From contig JAFSYK010000091.1 in the NCBI GenBank assembly GCA_017449975.1, positions 1-64,000 of the forward strand: a stretch of DNA of 64,000 bases, read 5' to 3'. The position numbers and the translations under genes are program-made. Source of the stretch: Bacteroidales bacterium (GTDB taxonomy: Bacteria; Bacteroidota; Bacteroidia; Bacteroidales; P3). The stretch's first letter is position 1. Each line of letters begins with the position of its first letter. The notes beneath the pieces are model-generated. The model was not told the DNA's origin. It saw only the letters and a program-made list of their open reading frames with translations, and searched no databases. Shown here piece after piece: positions 27,778-35,638 of this stretch.

Positions 27778-30700
27778 TTGCGTTATAACGTAGTTCGAGA
27801 TTTGAAAAGGGTACTGAAAATAGTTGGCAAAGTGATGCTTGCGTTACTGGTGGTGGTCTACATCACCGTGGCGTTGTTCAACCTTTCCATCGTCCAATCC
27901 TATCTGGGCGCCGCCGTCAGCCGTCATTTCAGCCAGGAATGGGGCGGCACAGTACGGGTCGCATCACTGCACGTCACTCCGCTGGGTCACGTCAAACTGC
28001 GCAGCATCCTGCTGGTCAGTCCCACCAACGACACCATCTTCCGCGGCGACGTGATCGACTGCCACTTCGACCACTTCCCCATCACTGACGAAGGGCTGAC
28101 ACTCAGTCGAGTGCGCCTGAGCAACGTCTACTACCACCTCCAGATCGACAGTGCCGGCATCAACCTCAAATACATCTTCGACTACTTCGCCTCGCCGGAA
28201 ACACCCGAGGACACCACACCGTCGAAACCTTTTGTCGTCAACATCAAACGACTCATCCTCGACGACATACACTATAAGCAAGACCTTAAGCATCAAAGCG
28301 AGTACTTCGCTCGCTACGGTCACGGCGTCAACGTCTCGCACATGGAATTCCGTCATATCCACGGCAATTTCAAAGACGTGCGCGTACAAGAGGCCAATGT
28401 GGACTGCCGCATGGTGCATTTTGAATGCGTGGAGCGGTCGGGCTTCCGACTGCGCGACATGTCGGCCGACGTGAAAGTGTCGGAACAGACCATCCAGACG
28501 CACAACATGGAGCTGACCACCGACAACACACACATGCTCTGCGACATAGAACTGAACTACGACAACTGGGGCTTCTTCTCGGGCGACAATGTCTTCGACA
28601 GCGTCATCTTCGGCGTCACGCTACACGAGGGTACCACCATCGGACTGCGCGACGCCACCTATTGGGCACCCAGCCTGTGGGGCATGGACGACTCCGTCCA
28701 GATTTCCGGTGAAGTCAACGGACCGCTGTCAAACCTGCAAGTCGACGGCATGTCGGTCGCCGTCGGCAACCGCACCCGTATGCAATTCGACGGCTCCATC
28801 ATCGGACTGCCGCACATCGAGCGCACCGCCTTCAACCTCGACCTGCATGCTCCCTGCATCGCCACCGCCGACGTGGCTGCTTTCCACCAGCCGCTGCTGC
28901 AGCCTTTCTTCACCGTTCCCAAACCGGTGCTTCAGCTGGGCGACATCGCATTGGATGCCGTGTTGCGCGGATCGCTGCAGAATGGCACCGCAAACCTGAC
29001 GATGGGCAGCGACGTCGGTCCCATCACAGCACTTGCCACGGTGGCCTATGACAACAGTCCACGCAATCTGCGCTACCAGCTGCAGCTGCAATCCGACCGA
29101 CTGCATATTGCCAAACTGATTAACGACAACCGGTTTTCCTCGACGGCACTGCAACTCGACATCAAGGGACATGGGATTTCGGCCGATGAATTGACGCTCG
29201 ATGGCGACATTGCCTTGCGCAACACCGTGGTGCAGCAATACCGACTGGCGCCGCTAAACGCACAGCTGCAGATAGACCACCGCCAAATCAGCCTCCAGGG
29301 CGACATCGACGACCCGCTGGCGGCATTGCAGATTGAGGGTTCCGGCCATCTCGACGGCGACAGTACCACCTACCAGGCCCATCTGATTTTGCAGCACTGC
29401 CAGTTGTCACAACTGCTGGGGGCGACCGACAGCAGTCGCGCCGTCACCCTCGCCACCACCGCCGACATTGACTTGCAAGGCTTCGACATTGACCGGATGC
29501 GCGGCACCATCGCGTTGCGCGACAACTACCTCACCATAGGCAAAGAGCAGGGACAGGTGGACGACATTGTGGTCACCCTTGACGAAAACAACCAGTACAA
29601 AACCCTGCGGCTGCAGAGCGACATCGTAGAAATCACCCTGAACGGCTACATCGACTACAGCCGCATACCGCAACTGGGACAGCTATTCCTGCAACGCTAC
29701 CTGCCCATCGACATAGCGGCTGATCCGCTCACCACCGCAGACAACAACGCACTGGTGGCCCACGCCTTCAACATCGACATCGTGTGGAACGACCCACACC
29801 AAAACCTCAACCTGCTGCTGCCCGGCCTGTATATCGCCCCCGGCACACAGATTCACGGCTCCTACAACCACACCGAGTCGATGAAGTTGGTGGCACGCTC
29901 CGACTCGATACGCTATGGCTCGTTGCGGATGCAATATCTGGCGCTGTCAGGCCACCCCGTGGGCGAGAACTACGACGCCCTCTGCGACATCGAGCAGTTG
30001 GACATGGGCGGACTGCCCCTGTTCAACAACCTGCGCCTGACCACCAGCAACAACAACCGCACCGGCCGGCTGCGGCTCAACTGGGACGATGACGAGGGCA
30101 GCATACGCGACCAAGGCGACATCGGCATTCTAGTACAACATGAAGTCGGCAGCCATCACCTGATACAGATCACCGACCCCACTTTCTATGTGCGCGGGAA
30201 ACGCTGGGACATTGACTGCGACGACATCTTACTGGCACATAAGACACTCATTATGCCACATCTGTCCATCCACAGCGATATCGGCGCAATCAACGCCACC
30301 GCCGAGGTGACACCCGACGGGGAGTTTTCGGCCACCGCCAACTTCGACCACTTCTCCATCGACCTGCTCGACAGCCTGCTGCTGGCCAACTCACATTTCT
30401 TGATTGACGGCGTCGTTGACGGACAAATACAGGCCTACAGTACCACGACCTCCACCACGCCCTACCTGCTGGCCGACCTGACCGTCGACAACTGCTCGGT
30501 CAACGGACAAACACTCGGCGACGTCAGCGTGAAATCGGCGCTCGACCTCGACCGGCAGTGGCTCGACATCAATGCCACCTCCCACCTCCAGCGCGAGACA
30601 GGCACCCTGCACCCCGTCGCCGCCAACGGACACATCACGCTGGACAAAAACCCGCAGATCGACCTCGACGTACAGTTCGACAACTTCGCGCTGGCCACGG

Positions 30701-32238
30701 CGGCACCGCTACTGCGCAGCTTCGCCTCGCGCGTCGACGGCACCCTGTCGGCCGATATGGCGATTGACGGCGACCTGTCGCGACCCAAAGTGGAGGGTAT
30801 CGCACACCTGCACAACGGATTGCTGGACATCGACTATACCGGCGTCACCTACCGTTGCACCGACAGCGTGACCTTTACCAACGGCCGCATTTCGGTCAAC
30901 AACTTCCACATCTACGACCCGCAGGACAACCTCCTCGTGGCCAACGGCGGCATCGACTACAGCGACCCCGACGACCTGCACATCGACCTGGCGCTACAGT
31001 CCGACCGCATCACCGTTATCAACACCAAGGCGCAGGGCAACAATCCCTACGGCACATTGGTGGCGGCACTCAACGGCACCGTCACCGGACGCAAAGGCGT
31101 CATCACTATCGACGCCTCCGCACAGACCCGTTCCGGCAGCGATATCACCTTCCCCGTGGACAACAAACTCAGCACCACGGAACAGGACTACATCCATTTC
31201 GTCACACAGAACACCCACTACAACGAGACGGTGAGCAAGAGTGGCGGCTCCTCCAATATCCCCGCTATCAATCTGGCCATCACCATCACGCCCGACCTCT
31301 CGCTGCATGTACCGATGGATTTCAACCAGTTGGATGCCAATATCCGCGCGGCGGGCGCCGGCAACCTGCAACTCAAGACCGGCAACGGCAACCGCACCAA
31401 CATCGTCGGTAACTATGAATTCACCTCCGGTACACTGGCGCTGTCCATGTTGTCGCTGGTAGAAAAGAACTTTACCATTGAGCCAGGCAGCAGCCTGCTC
31501 TTCCCCGGCGACATCAACCAGATACAATTTGACGTCAGCGCTGTCTACGCCCTGCGCGCCAGCATCGCCTCGCTCACCAGCAACGAGACCGACAACAACC
31601 AGCGCAACATCCCCGTGCAGAGCATCATCAACCTGGCGGGCAACCTGCAAGAACCCAATATCACCTTCGACATCCGGCTGCCCAACGTCGATGCCTCCAC
31701 CTCCGAAGAAATCTTCACCTATATCGACCGCAGCAACCAGCGCGACATGCTCAACCAGACGGTCTCGCTGCTGGCCATGGGACAATTCTATAGCAACACC
31801 AGCAACCAGTCCTCCTCTGCAGCCTCCTCCAGCGGCTACAACGCCATGGTCAAATCGGCGAGCTACATCGTCTCGCAGATGGTGACCGTGGTCGACATCG
31901 ACTTCGGCTACACAGCGGCCACCGACCTCAGCACCGAGCAATTCGACATCGACATCAGCAAGTCATGGGACCGCTTCTACTTTGAATCCACGCTGGGCTA
32001 CGGCGGCGAGTCGCGCAGCCTCAGCAAGGACGCCGACGCCCACGCCATCAACAACCTGGTGGGCGACATCCTGGTGGGCTACCGACTCAACCCGCGCCTG
32101 CACCTCTTCGTGTTCAACCGCACCAACACCAACGACTACACCCGTATCGAGCTACCCTACAAGCAAGGATTCGGACTCAAATACACACGCGACTTCAACC
32201 GATGGGGCGACCTGTTCCACCGCGTCAAAAAAGAATAA
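27778..32238 (+). CDS. tamB: Translocation/assembly module TamB (AsmA-like, DUF490)
   Basis: Very large (up to 1486 aa) inner-membrane-anchored periplasmic protein that forms a lipid-conducting groove between the membranes and aids outer-membrane assembly. An N-terminal membrane helix (MLALLVVVYITVALFNLSIV) is followed by long stretches of repeated beta motifs, AsmA-like in the first third. The C-terminal TamB domain is recognisable: LAISIT-type strands, IVGNYEFTSGTLALSMLSLV, FTIEPGSSLLFPGD, LAGNLQEPNITFDIRLPN and the barrel-like end GFGLKYTRDFNRWGDLFHR. The start is unclear: TTG at 27778 or 27802 lie in an ACGTTATAACGT repeat, while ATG at 27835 would leave only a short cytoplasmic tail. Confidence 0.9.
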   Translation: MRYNVVRDLKRVLKIVGKVMLALLVVVYITVALFNLSIVQSYLGAAVSRHFSQEWGGTVRVASLHVTPLGHVKLRSILLVSPTNDTIFRGDVIDCHFDHFPITDEGLTLSRVRLSNVYYHLQIDSAGINLKYIFDYFASPETPEDTTPSKPFVVNIKRLILDDIHYKQDLKHQSEYFARYGHGVNVSHMEFRHIHGNFKDVRVQEANVDCRMVHFECVERSGFRLRDMSADVKVSEQTIQTHNMELTTDNTHMLCDIELNYDNWGFFSGDNVFDSVIFGVTLHEGTTIGLRDATYWAPSLWGMDDSVQISGEVNGPLSNLQVDGMSVAVGNRTRMQFDGSIIGLPHIERTAFNLDLHAPCIATADVAAFHQPLLQPFFTVPKPVLQLGDIALDAVLRGSLQNGTANLTMGSDVGPITALATVAYDNSPRNLRYQLQLQSDRLHIAKLINDNRFSSTALQLDIKGHGISADELTLDGDIALRNTVVQQYRLAPLNAQLQIDHRQISLQGDIDDPLAALQIEGSGHLDGDSTTYQAHLILQHCQLSQLLGATDSSRAVTLATTADIDLQGFDIDRMRGTIALRDNYLTIGKEQGQVDDIVVTLDENNQYKTLRLQSDIVEITLNGYIDYSRIPQLGQLFLQRYLPIDIAADPLTTADNNALVAHAFNIDIVWNDPHQNLNLLLPGLYIAPGTQIHGSYNHTESMKLVARSDSIRYGSLRMQYLALSGHPVGENYDALCDIEQLDMGGLPLFNNLRLTTSNNNRTGRLRLNWDDDEGSIRDQGDIGILVQHEVGSHHLIQITDPTFYVRGKRWDIDCDDILLAHKTLIMPHLSIHSDIGAINATAEVTPDGEFSATANFDHFSIDLLDSLLLANSHFLIDGVVDGQIQAYSTTTSTTPYLLADLTVDNCSVNGQTLGDVSVKSALDLDRQWLDINATSHLQRETGTLHPVAANGHITLDKNPQIDLDVQFDNFALATAAPLLRSFASRVDGTLSADMAIDGDLSRPKVEGIAHLHNGLLDIDYTGVTYRCTDSVTFTNGRISVNNFHIYDPQDNLLVANGGIDYSDPDDLHIDLALQSDRITVINTKAQGNNPYGTLVAALNGTVTGRKGVITIDASAQTRSGSDITFPVDNKLSTTEQDYIHFVTQNTHYNETVSKSGGSSNIPAINLAITITPDLSLHVPMDFNQLDANIRAAGAGNLQLKTGNGNRTNIVGNYEFTSGTLALSMLSLVEKNFTIEPGSSLLFPGDINQIQFDVSAVYALRASIASLTSNETDNNQRNIPVQSIINLAGNLQEPNITFDIRLPNVDASTSEEIFTYIDRSNQRDMLNQTVSLLAMGQFYSNTSNQSSSAASSSGYNAMVKSASYIVSQMVTVVDIDFGYTAATDLSTEQFDIDISKSWDRFYFESTLGYGGESRSLSKDADAHAINNLVGDILVGYRLNPRLHLFVFNRTNTNDYTRIELPYKQGFGLKYTRDFNRWGDLFHRVKKE

Positions 32239-32283
32239 GACTAACGCATTCCCACTAACGCAATCACAAGGATTTCCGAATTC

Positions 32284-33066
32284 ATGATAACTCATCCCAA
32301 CTGTAAAATCAACTTAGGTCTGCAGATTCTGTCGCAGCGTCCCGACGGCTACCACGACATCGCTTCTATCATGGTTCCCGTCGACACGATGCACGACACT
32401 CTCGACATCGAGCCGCTGACTGACCCCGCAGCGGAGACCCGCTTCGAGTTGGTCGGTGCCACGCTCGACTGCACGGACGACAAGAACACCTGTCTGCGTG
32501 CCTACCGACTGCTGCGCGACACCTATCCCGACCAGGTTAGACCCGTACAGATACGTCTGACCAAAGGCATCCCCCACGGTGCCGGACTGGGCGGTGGCAG
32601 CAGCGACGCCGCCTTCACGTTGCGCATGCTCAACAAGCTCTTTCAGCTGCATCTCGACGACGAGACACTCTGCCGACTGGCGGTGAAGATTGGCGCCGAC
32701 TGCCCCTTTTTCATCCACAACCGACCTGCCTATATCACCGGCATCGGCGACAAGATTGAGCCCATCGACTTGGACTTAGCCCAGCTCGGGCTGCGCATAG
32801 CGGTGGTCAAGCCCGAAGTGAGCGTCAGCACCCGCGAAGCCTACGCCGGCACCACACCCCATGCCGCCACCGTCGACCTGCGCGAAGCGGTGCGACAGCC
32901 TGTTGAGGGTTGGCGCAACACCATCGTCAACGACTTTGAGGAGAGCATCTTAACCCAACATCCAACCATAGCGGAATGCAAAGCCGCATTCTACCGAAGG
33001 GGGGCGGTGTACGCCTCCATGTCGGGCAGCGGCAGCGCCGTCTACGGATTCTTTAGAAACAAATAA
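32284..33066 (+). CDS. ispE: 4-diphosphocytidyl-2-C-methyl-D-erythritol kinase IspE
   Basis: GHMP kinase (260 aa) of the MEP isoprenoid pathway, phosphorylating CDP-ME. Visible motifs: PNCKINLGLQILSQRPDGYH at the N-terminus (CDP-ME site), the ATP loop IPHGAGLGGGSSDAAFTL, GADCPFF, and the C-terminal YASMSGSGSAVYGFF GHMP motif. Length is slightly short but complete. It follows tamB after 45 bp and precedes an OmpA-family gene after 20 bp in the same direction, so a common transcript is likely. Confidence 0.96.
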   Translation: MITHPNCKINLGLQILSQRPDGYHDIASIMVPVDTMHDTLDIEPLTDPAAETRFELVGATLDCTDDKNTCLRAYRLLRDTYPDQVRPVQIRLTKGIPHGAGLGGGSSDAAFTLRMLNKLFQLHLDDETLCRLAVKIGADCPFFIHNRPAYITGIGDKIEPIDLDLAQLGLRIAVVKPEVSVSTREAYAGTTPHAATVDLREAVRQPVEGWRNTIVNDFEESILTQHPTIAECKAAFYRRGAVYASMSGSGSAVYGFFRNK

Positions 33067-33086
33067 AACAACAAAACCTTATAACG

Positions 33087-34466
33087 ATGAAGAAGCACAG
33101 TATTCTCTTCTTGCTTGTCGGTATCGCCATGTTGACACAGGCGCAAACCTCATACAACGACACCGTACGCACCGACCGTTGGTCCACCCATCTGCACCTG
33201 GGTTTCAGCAACCACACCGGCATGCGTGGCAAGCAGTATGTCGGCAGCCACAAAACGGCACCGTTATTCAGTCTCGGCGTGGCCTACAACCTCACCGCCG
33301 CCTGGCGATTTGACTTCAATATAGGGTACAGCAATTTCCGCTATTCCGCTGACGACCAGCTGGCCAAGCCGCCACAGAGCAGTGCCCTGGGACTCCTTCC
33401 CTACACCGATCGCAACATCACCCATCTGCTGTTCTCCGACCTCAACTTCTCCTACAACCTGATGGAGATCAACCACACACGGAATCTCCAAAAACTCAAC
33501 GTATGGCTGGGTGTCGGCCTCGGACTGATGCATGGCTGGAACACCCATGAGCAGACATGGGAGATTGAGACCGAAACCGACGCGTGGACGGAAGTCAGAA
33601 CCCGCGACCGGCAGCCCAACACCATCTATTTCCCCGTCACCCTTGCCGCGGAATACGATGTGATGCCCGAACTGACGTTGGGACTGACCACACAGCTCAG
33701 CGCATTCCCCCTCTCCCGCAACCATACGCCCAAAAGCATGTGGTTCATGGCACTGACGGTACGTTACAACTGGGGCATCAAACGCGCCGACAATAACAGC
33801 ATGGTCATGCAGAAACTGCTCGAGTCGTATCGCGACCAGGCGCAATACCGCGACCTGCTGCGGCAGGCTGCCGACGACAACAACGCACTGATTGACCAAC
33901 AGATGGCGCTGCGCGACAGCAACGAGCTGCTGATGCGGGAAAACGACAGTCTGATTGACCTTATCATCGACCTGCGCGACGAGCGTTCGCGTCTGCGCCA
34001 GCAGGTCAGCGAGATGACTGCCGCGCCCGCCCCCACACCGGCTGCAACGGTCGAGACAACGACAAACGAAACGACCCTCGCCGCAGCCACAACGGCATCC
34101 GTGGAGACACCCGCCACTGAATCAAAAAAAAAAGAGACACCTACCGCTAGACTGGGCGACACGTGCATCTACTTTGGAGTAAGCTCGTCGGAGATATCGT
34201 CGGAAGGCATGGAAACCATACGTGCCGTGGGCAGTCTGCTCAAGGCCAATCCTAAAAAAAAAGTGTTTATCATAGGATATGCCTCCTCAACGGGTAATGT
34301 CGACTACAACCATCGTCTCTCCGAAGACCGCATCTACGCTGTGCGTAAAGCGCTGCTGCGTGCGGGAGCTCGCCCGGGACAGTTCATCGGAGACCGTGCC
34401 AACGGGAAAGACAACATGGGGGCCTCTGCCAACAACCGCAAGGTGAAGATTCTGATTAAGAACTAA
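33087..34466 (+). CDS. OmpA-family outer-membrane protein with coiled-coil middle
   Basis: Exported 459-aa protein. Signal peptide MKKHSILFLLVGIAMLTQAQ; residues ~30-235 form an OmpA-like beta-barrel (LGVAYNLTAAWRFDFNIGYS, TLGLTTQLSAFPLSRNHTP, MALTVRYNWG). A coiled-coil region follows (QKLLESYRDQAQYRDLLRQA...LIDLIIDLRDERSRLRQQ), then a Thr/Ala-rich linker, then the C-terminal OmpA peptidoglycan-binding domain (KKVFIIGYASSTGNVDYNHR, LSEDRIYAVRKALLRAG, NRKVKILIKN). Two homopolymer A runs (10 A at ~34124, 9 A at ~34254) lie in the coding part. Role: outer-membrane stability or anchoring. Confidence 0.85.
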   Translation: MKKHSILFLLVGIAMLTQAQTSYNDTVRTDRWSTHLHLGFSNHTGMRGKQYVGSHKTAPLFSLGVAYNLTAAWRFDFNIGYSNFRYSADDQLAKPPQSSALGLLPYTDRNITHLLFSDLNFSYNLMEINHTRNLQKLNVWLGVGLGLMHGWNTHEQTWEIETETDAWTEVRTRDRQPNTIYFPVTLAAEYDVMPELTLGLTTQLSAFPLSRNHTPKSMWFMALTVRYNWGIKRADNNSMVMQKLLESYRDQAQYRDLLRQAADDNNALIDQQMALRDSNELLMRENDSLIDLIIDLRDERSRLRQQVSEMTAAPAPTPAATVETTTNETTLAAATTASVETPATESKKKETPTARLGDTCIYFGVSSSEISSEGMETIRAVGSLLKANPKKKVFIIGYASSTGNVDYNHRLSEDRIYAVRKALLRAGARPGQFIGDRANGKDNMGASANNRKVKILIKN

Positions 34467-34507
34467 CGGTATTGCGAAAAGAAATACTTGACGAGTTAAA
34501 AAATAGA

Positions 34508-34539
34508 TTTGTTAATGTCAGCGAAAATTGGCATCTTTG
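34508..34539 (+). promoter_or_regulatory. Promoter of fba
   Basis: TTTG (34508-34511), 20-bp spacer, then CATCTTTG (34532-34539): a good fit to the Bacteroidota TTTG / TAnnTTTG promoter with one -7 mismatch, 50 bp upstream of the start. Confidence 0.6.
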
Positions 34540-34589
34540 TAAATTGAAAACCGAAAATAGATTAACGAATTCACTTAATACATACAATT

Positions 34590-35588
34590 ATGGTAGACTA
34601 CAAAAAAATAGGACTGGTGAACACCCGTGCGATGTTTGCCAAAGCCGTTGATGGCGGCTACGCCATTCCGGCCTTCAACTTCAACAACATGGAGCAGATG
34701 CAGGCCATCATCCAGGCTGCAGTCGAGACCAAGAGTCCCGTCATCCTTCAGGTCAGCAAGGGTGCCCGCGACTATGCGAACCCGACCCTGCTGCGCTACA
34801 TGGCCGAGGGTGCTGTGGAGTACGCCAAGGAGCTTGGCTGCCCCAATCCGCAGATTGTGCTGCACCTCGACCACGGCGACAGCTTCGAGACCTGCAAGAG
34901 CTGCATCGACATGGGCTTCAGCAGCGTGATGTATGACGGTAGCGCACTGCCCTACGAGGAGAACATCAAGATTTCGCGTCAGGTGGTGGAATATGCCCAC
35001 CAGTACGATGTCACCGTCGAATGTGAGCTCGGCGTGCTGGCCGGCGTAGAGGACGAAGTGGCCTCTGAGGTGAGCCACTACACCAAACCCGAAGAGGTGA
35101 TTGACTTTGCCACCCGTACCGGCTGCGACTCGCTGGCTATCAGCATCGGCACCAGCCACGGCGCCTATAAGTTCAAACCCGAGCAGTGCACCGTCGACCC
35201 GCAGACGGGTCGCCTCGTGCCTCCTCCCCTGGCATTCGACGTCCTCGAGGCTGTCGAAAAGAAGCTCCCCGGCTTCCCCATCGTGCTCCACGGCTCGAGC
35301 TCGGTGCCGCAGGACGAAGTCGACACCATCAACGCCAACGGTGGTGCGCTGAAAGCCGCCGTCGGTATTCCCGAGGAGCAGCTGCGCAAAGCTGCCAAGA
35401 GTGCTGTCTGCAAGATCAACATCGACAGCGACAGCCGTCTGGCTATGACTGCCGCCATCCGCAAGCATATGGCTGAGCATCCCGACCACTTCGACCCGCG
35501 CCAGTATCTGAAACCGGCCCGCGAGAGCATGAAGAAGATGTACATCCACAAGATTGTGAACGTGCTGGGTAGCAACGATAAACTCTAA
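34590..35588 (+). CDS. fba: Class II fructose-1,6-bisphosphate aldolase
   Basis: Zinc-dependent glycolytic/gluconeogenic enzyme (332 aa). Family blocks: GYAIPAFNFNNMEQMQAIIQ, catalytic/zinc region VLHLDHGDSFETCKSCIDMG, FSSVMYDGSALPYEENI, ECELGVLAGVEDEV, ISIGTSHGAYKF (zinc His) and IVLHGSSSVPQDEV, then KINIDSDSRLAMT. The C-terminal RQYLKPARESMKKMY fits the longer branch seen in Bacteroidota. It has its own promoter and ends in a strong terminator, so it is monocistronic. Confidence 0.96.
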   Translation: MVDYKKIGLVNTRAMFAKAVDGGYAIPAFNFNNMEQMQAIIQAAVETKSPVILQVSKGARDYANPTLLRYMAEGAVEYAKELGCPNPQIVLHLDHGDSFETCKSCIDMGFSSVMYDGSALPYEENIKISRQVVEYAHQYDVTVECELGVLAGVEDEVASEVSHYTKPEEVIDFATRTGCDSLAISIGTSHGAYKFKPEQCTVDPQTGRLVPPPLAFDVLEAVEKKLPGFPIVLHGSSSVPQDEVDTINANGGALKAAVGIPEEQLRKAAKSAVCKINIDSDSRLAMTAAIRKHMAEHPDHFDPRQYLKPARESMKKMYIHKIVNVLGSNDKL

Positions 35589-35596
35589 CACATGAC

Positions 35597-35638
35597 AGGC
35601 GGTGCAACAGATGTGTTGCACCGCCTTTTTCTTTTTTT
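35597..35638 (+). terminator. Terminator between fba and uvrA
   Basis: Perfect 13-bp stem AGGCGGTGCAACA / TGTTGCACCGCCT, 4-base loop, then T5-C-T7. The uvrA ATG (35639) overlaps the end of the T run, leaving no usual space for a ribosome-binding site. Confidence 0.9.
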
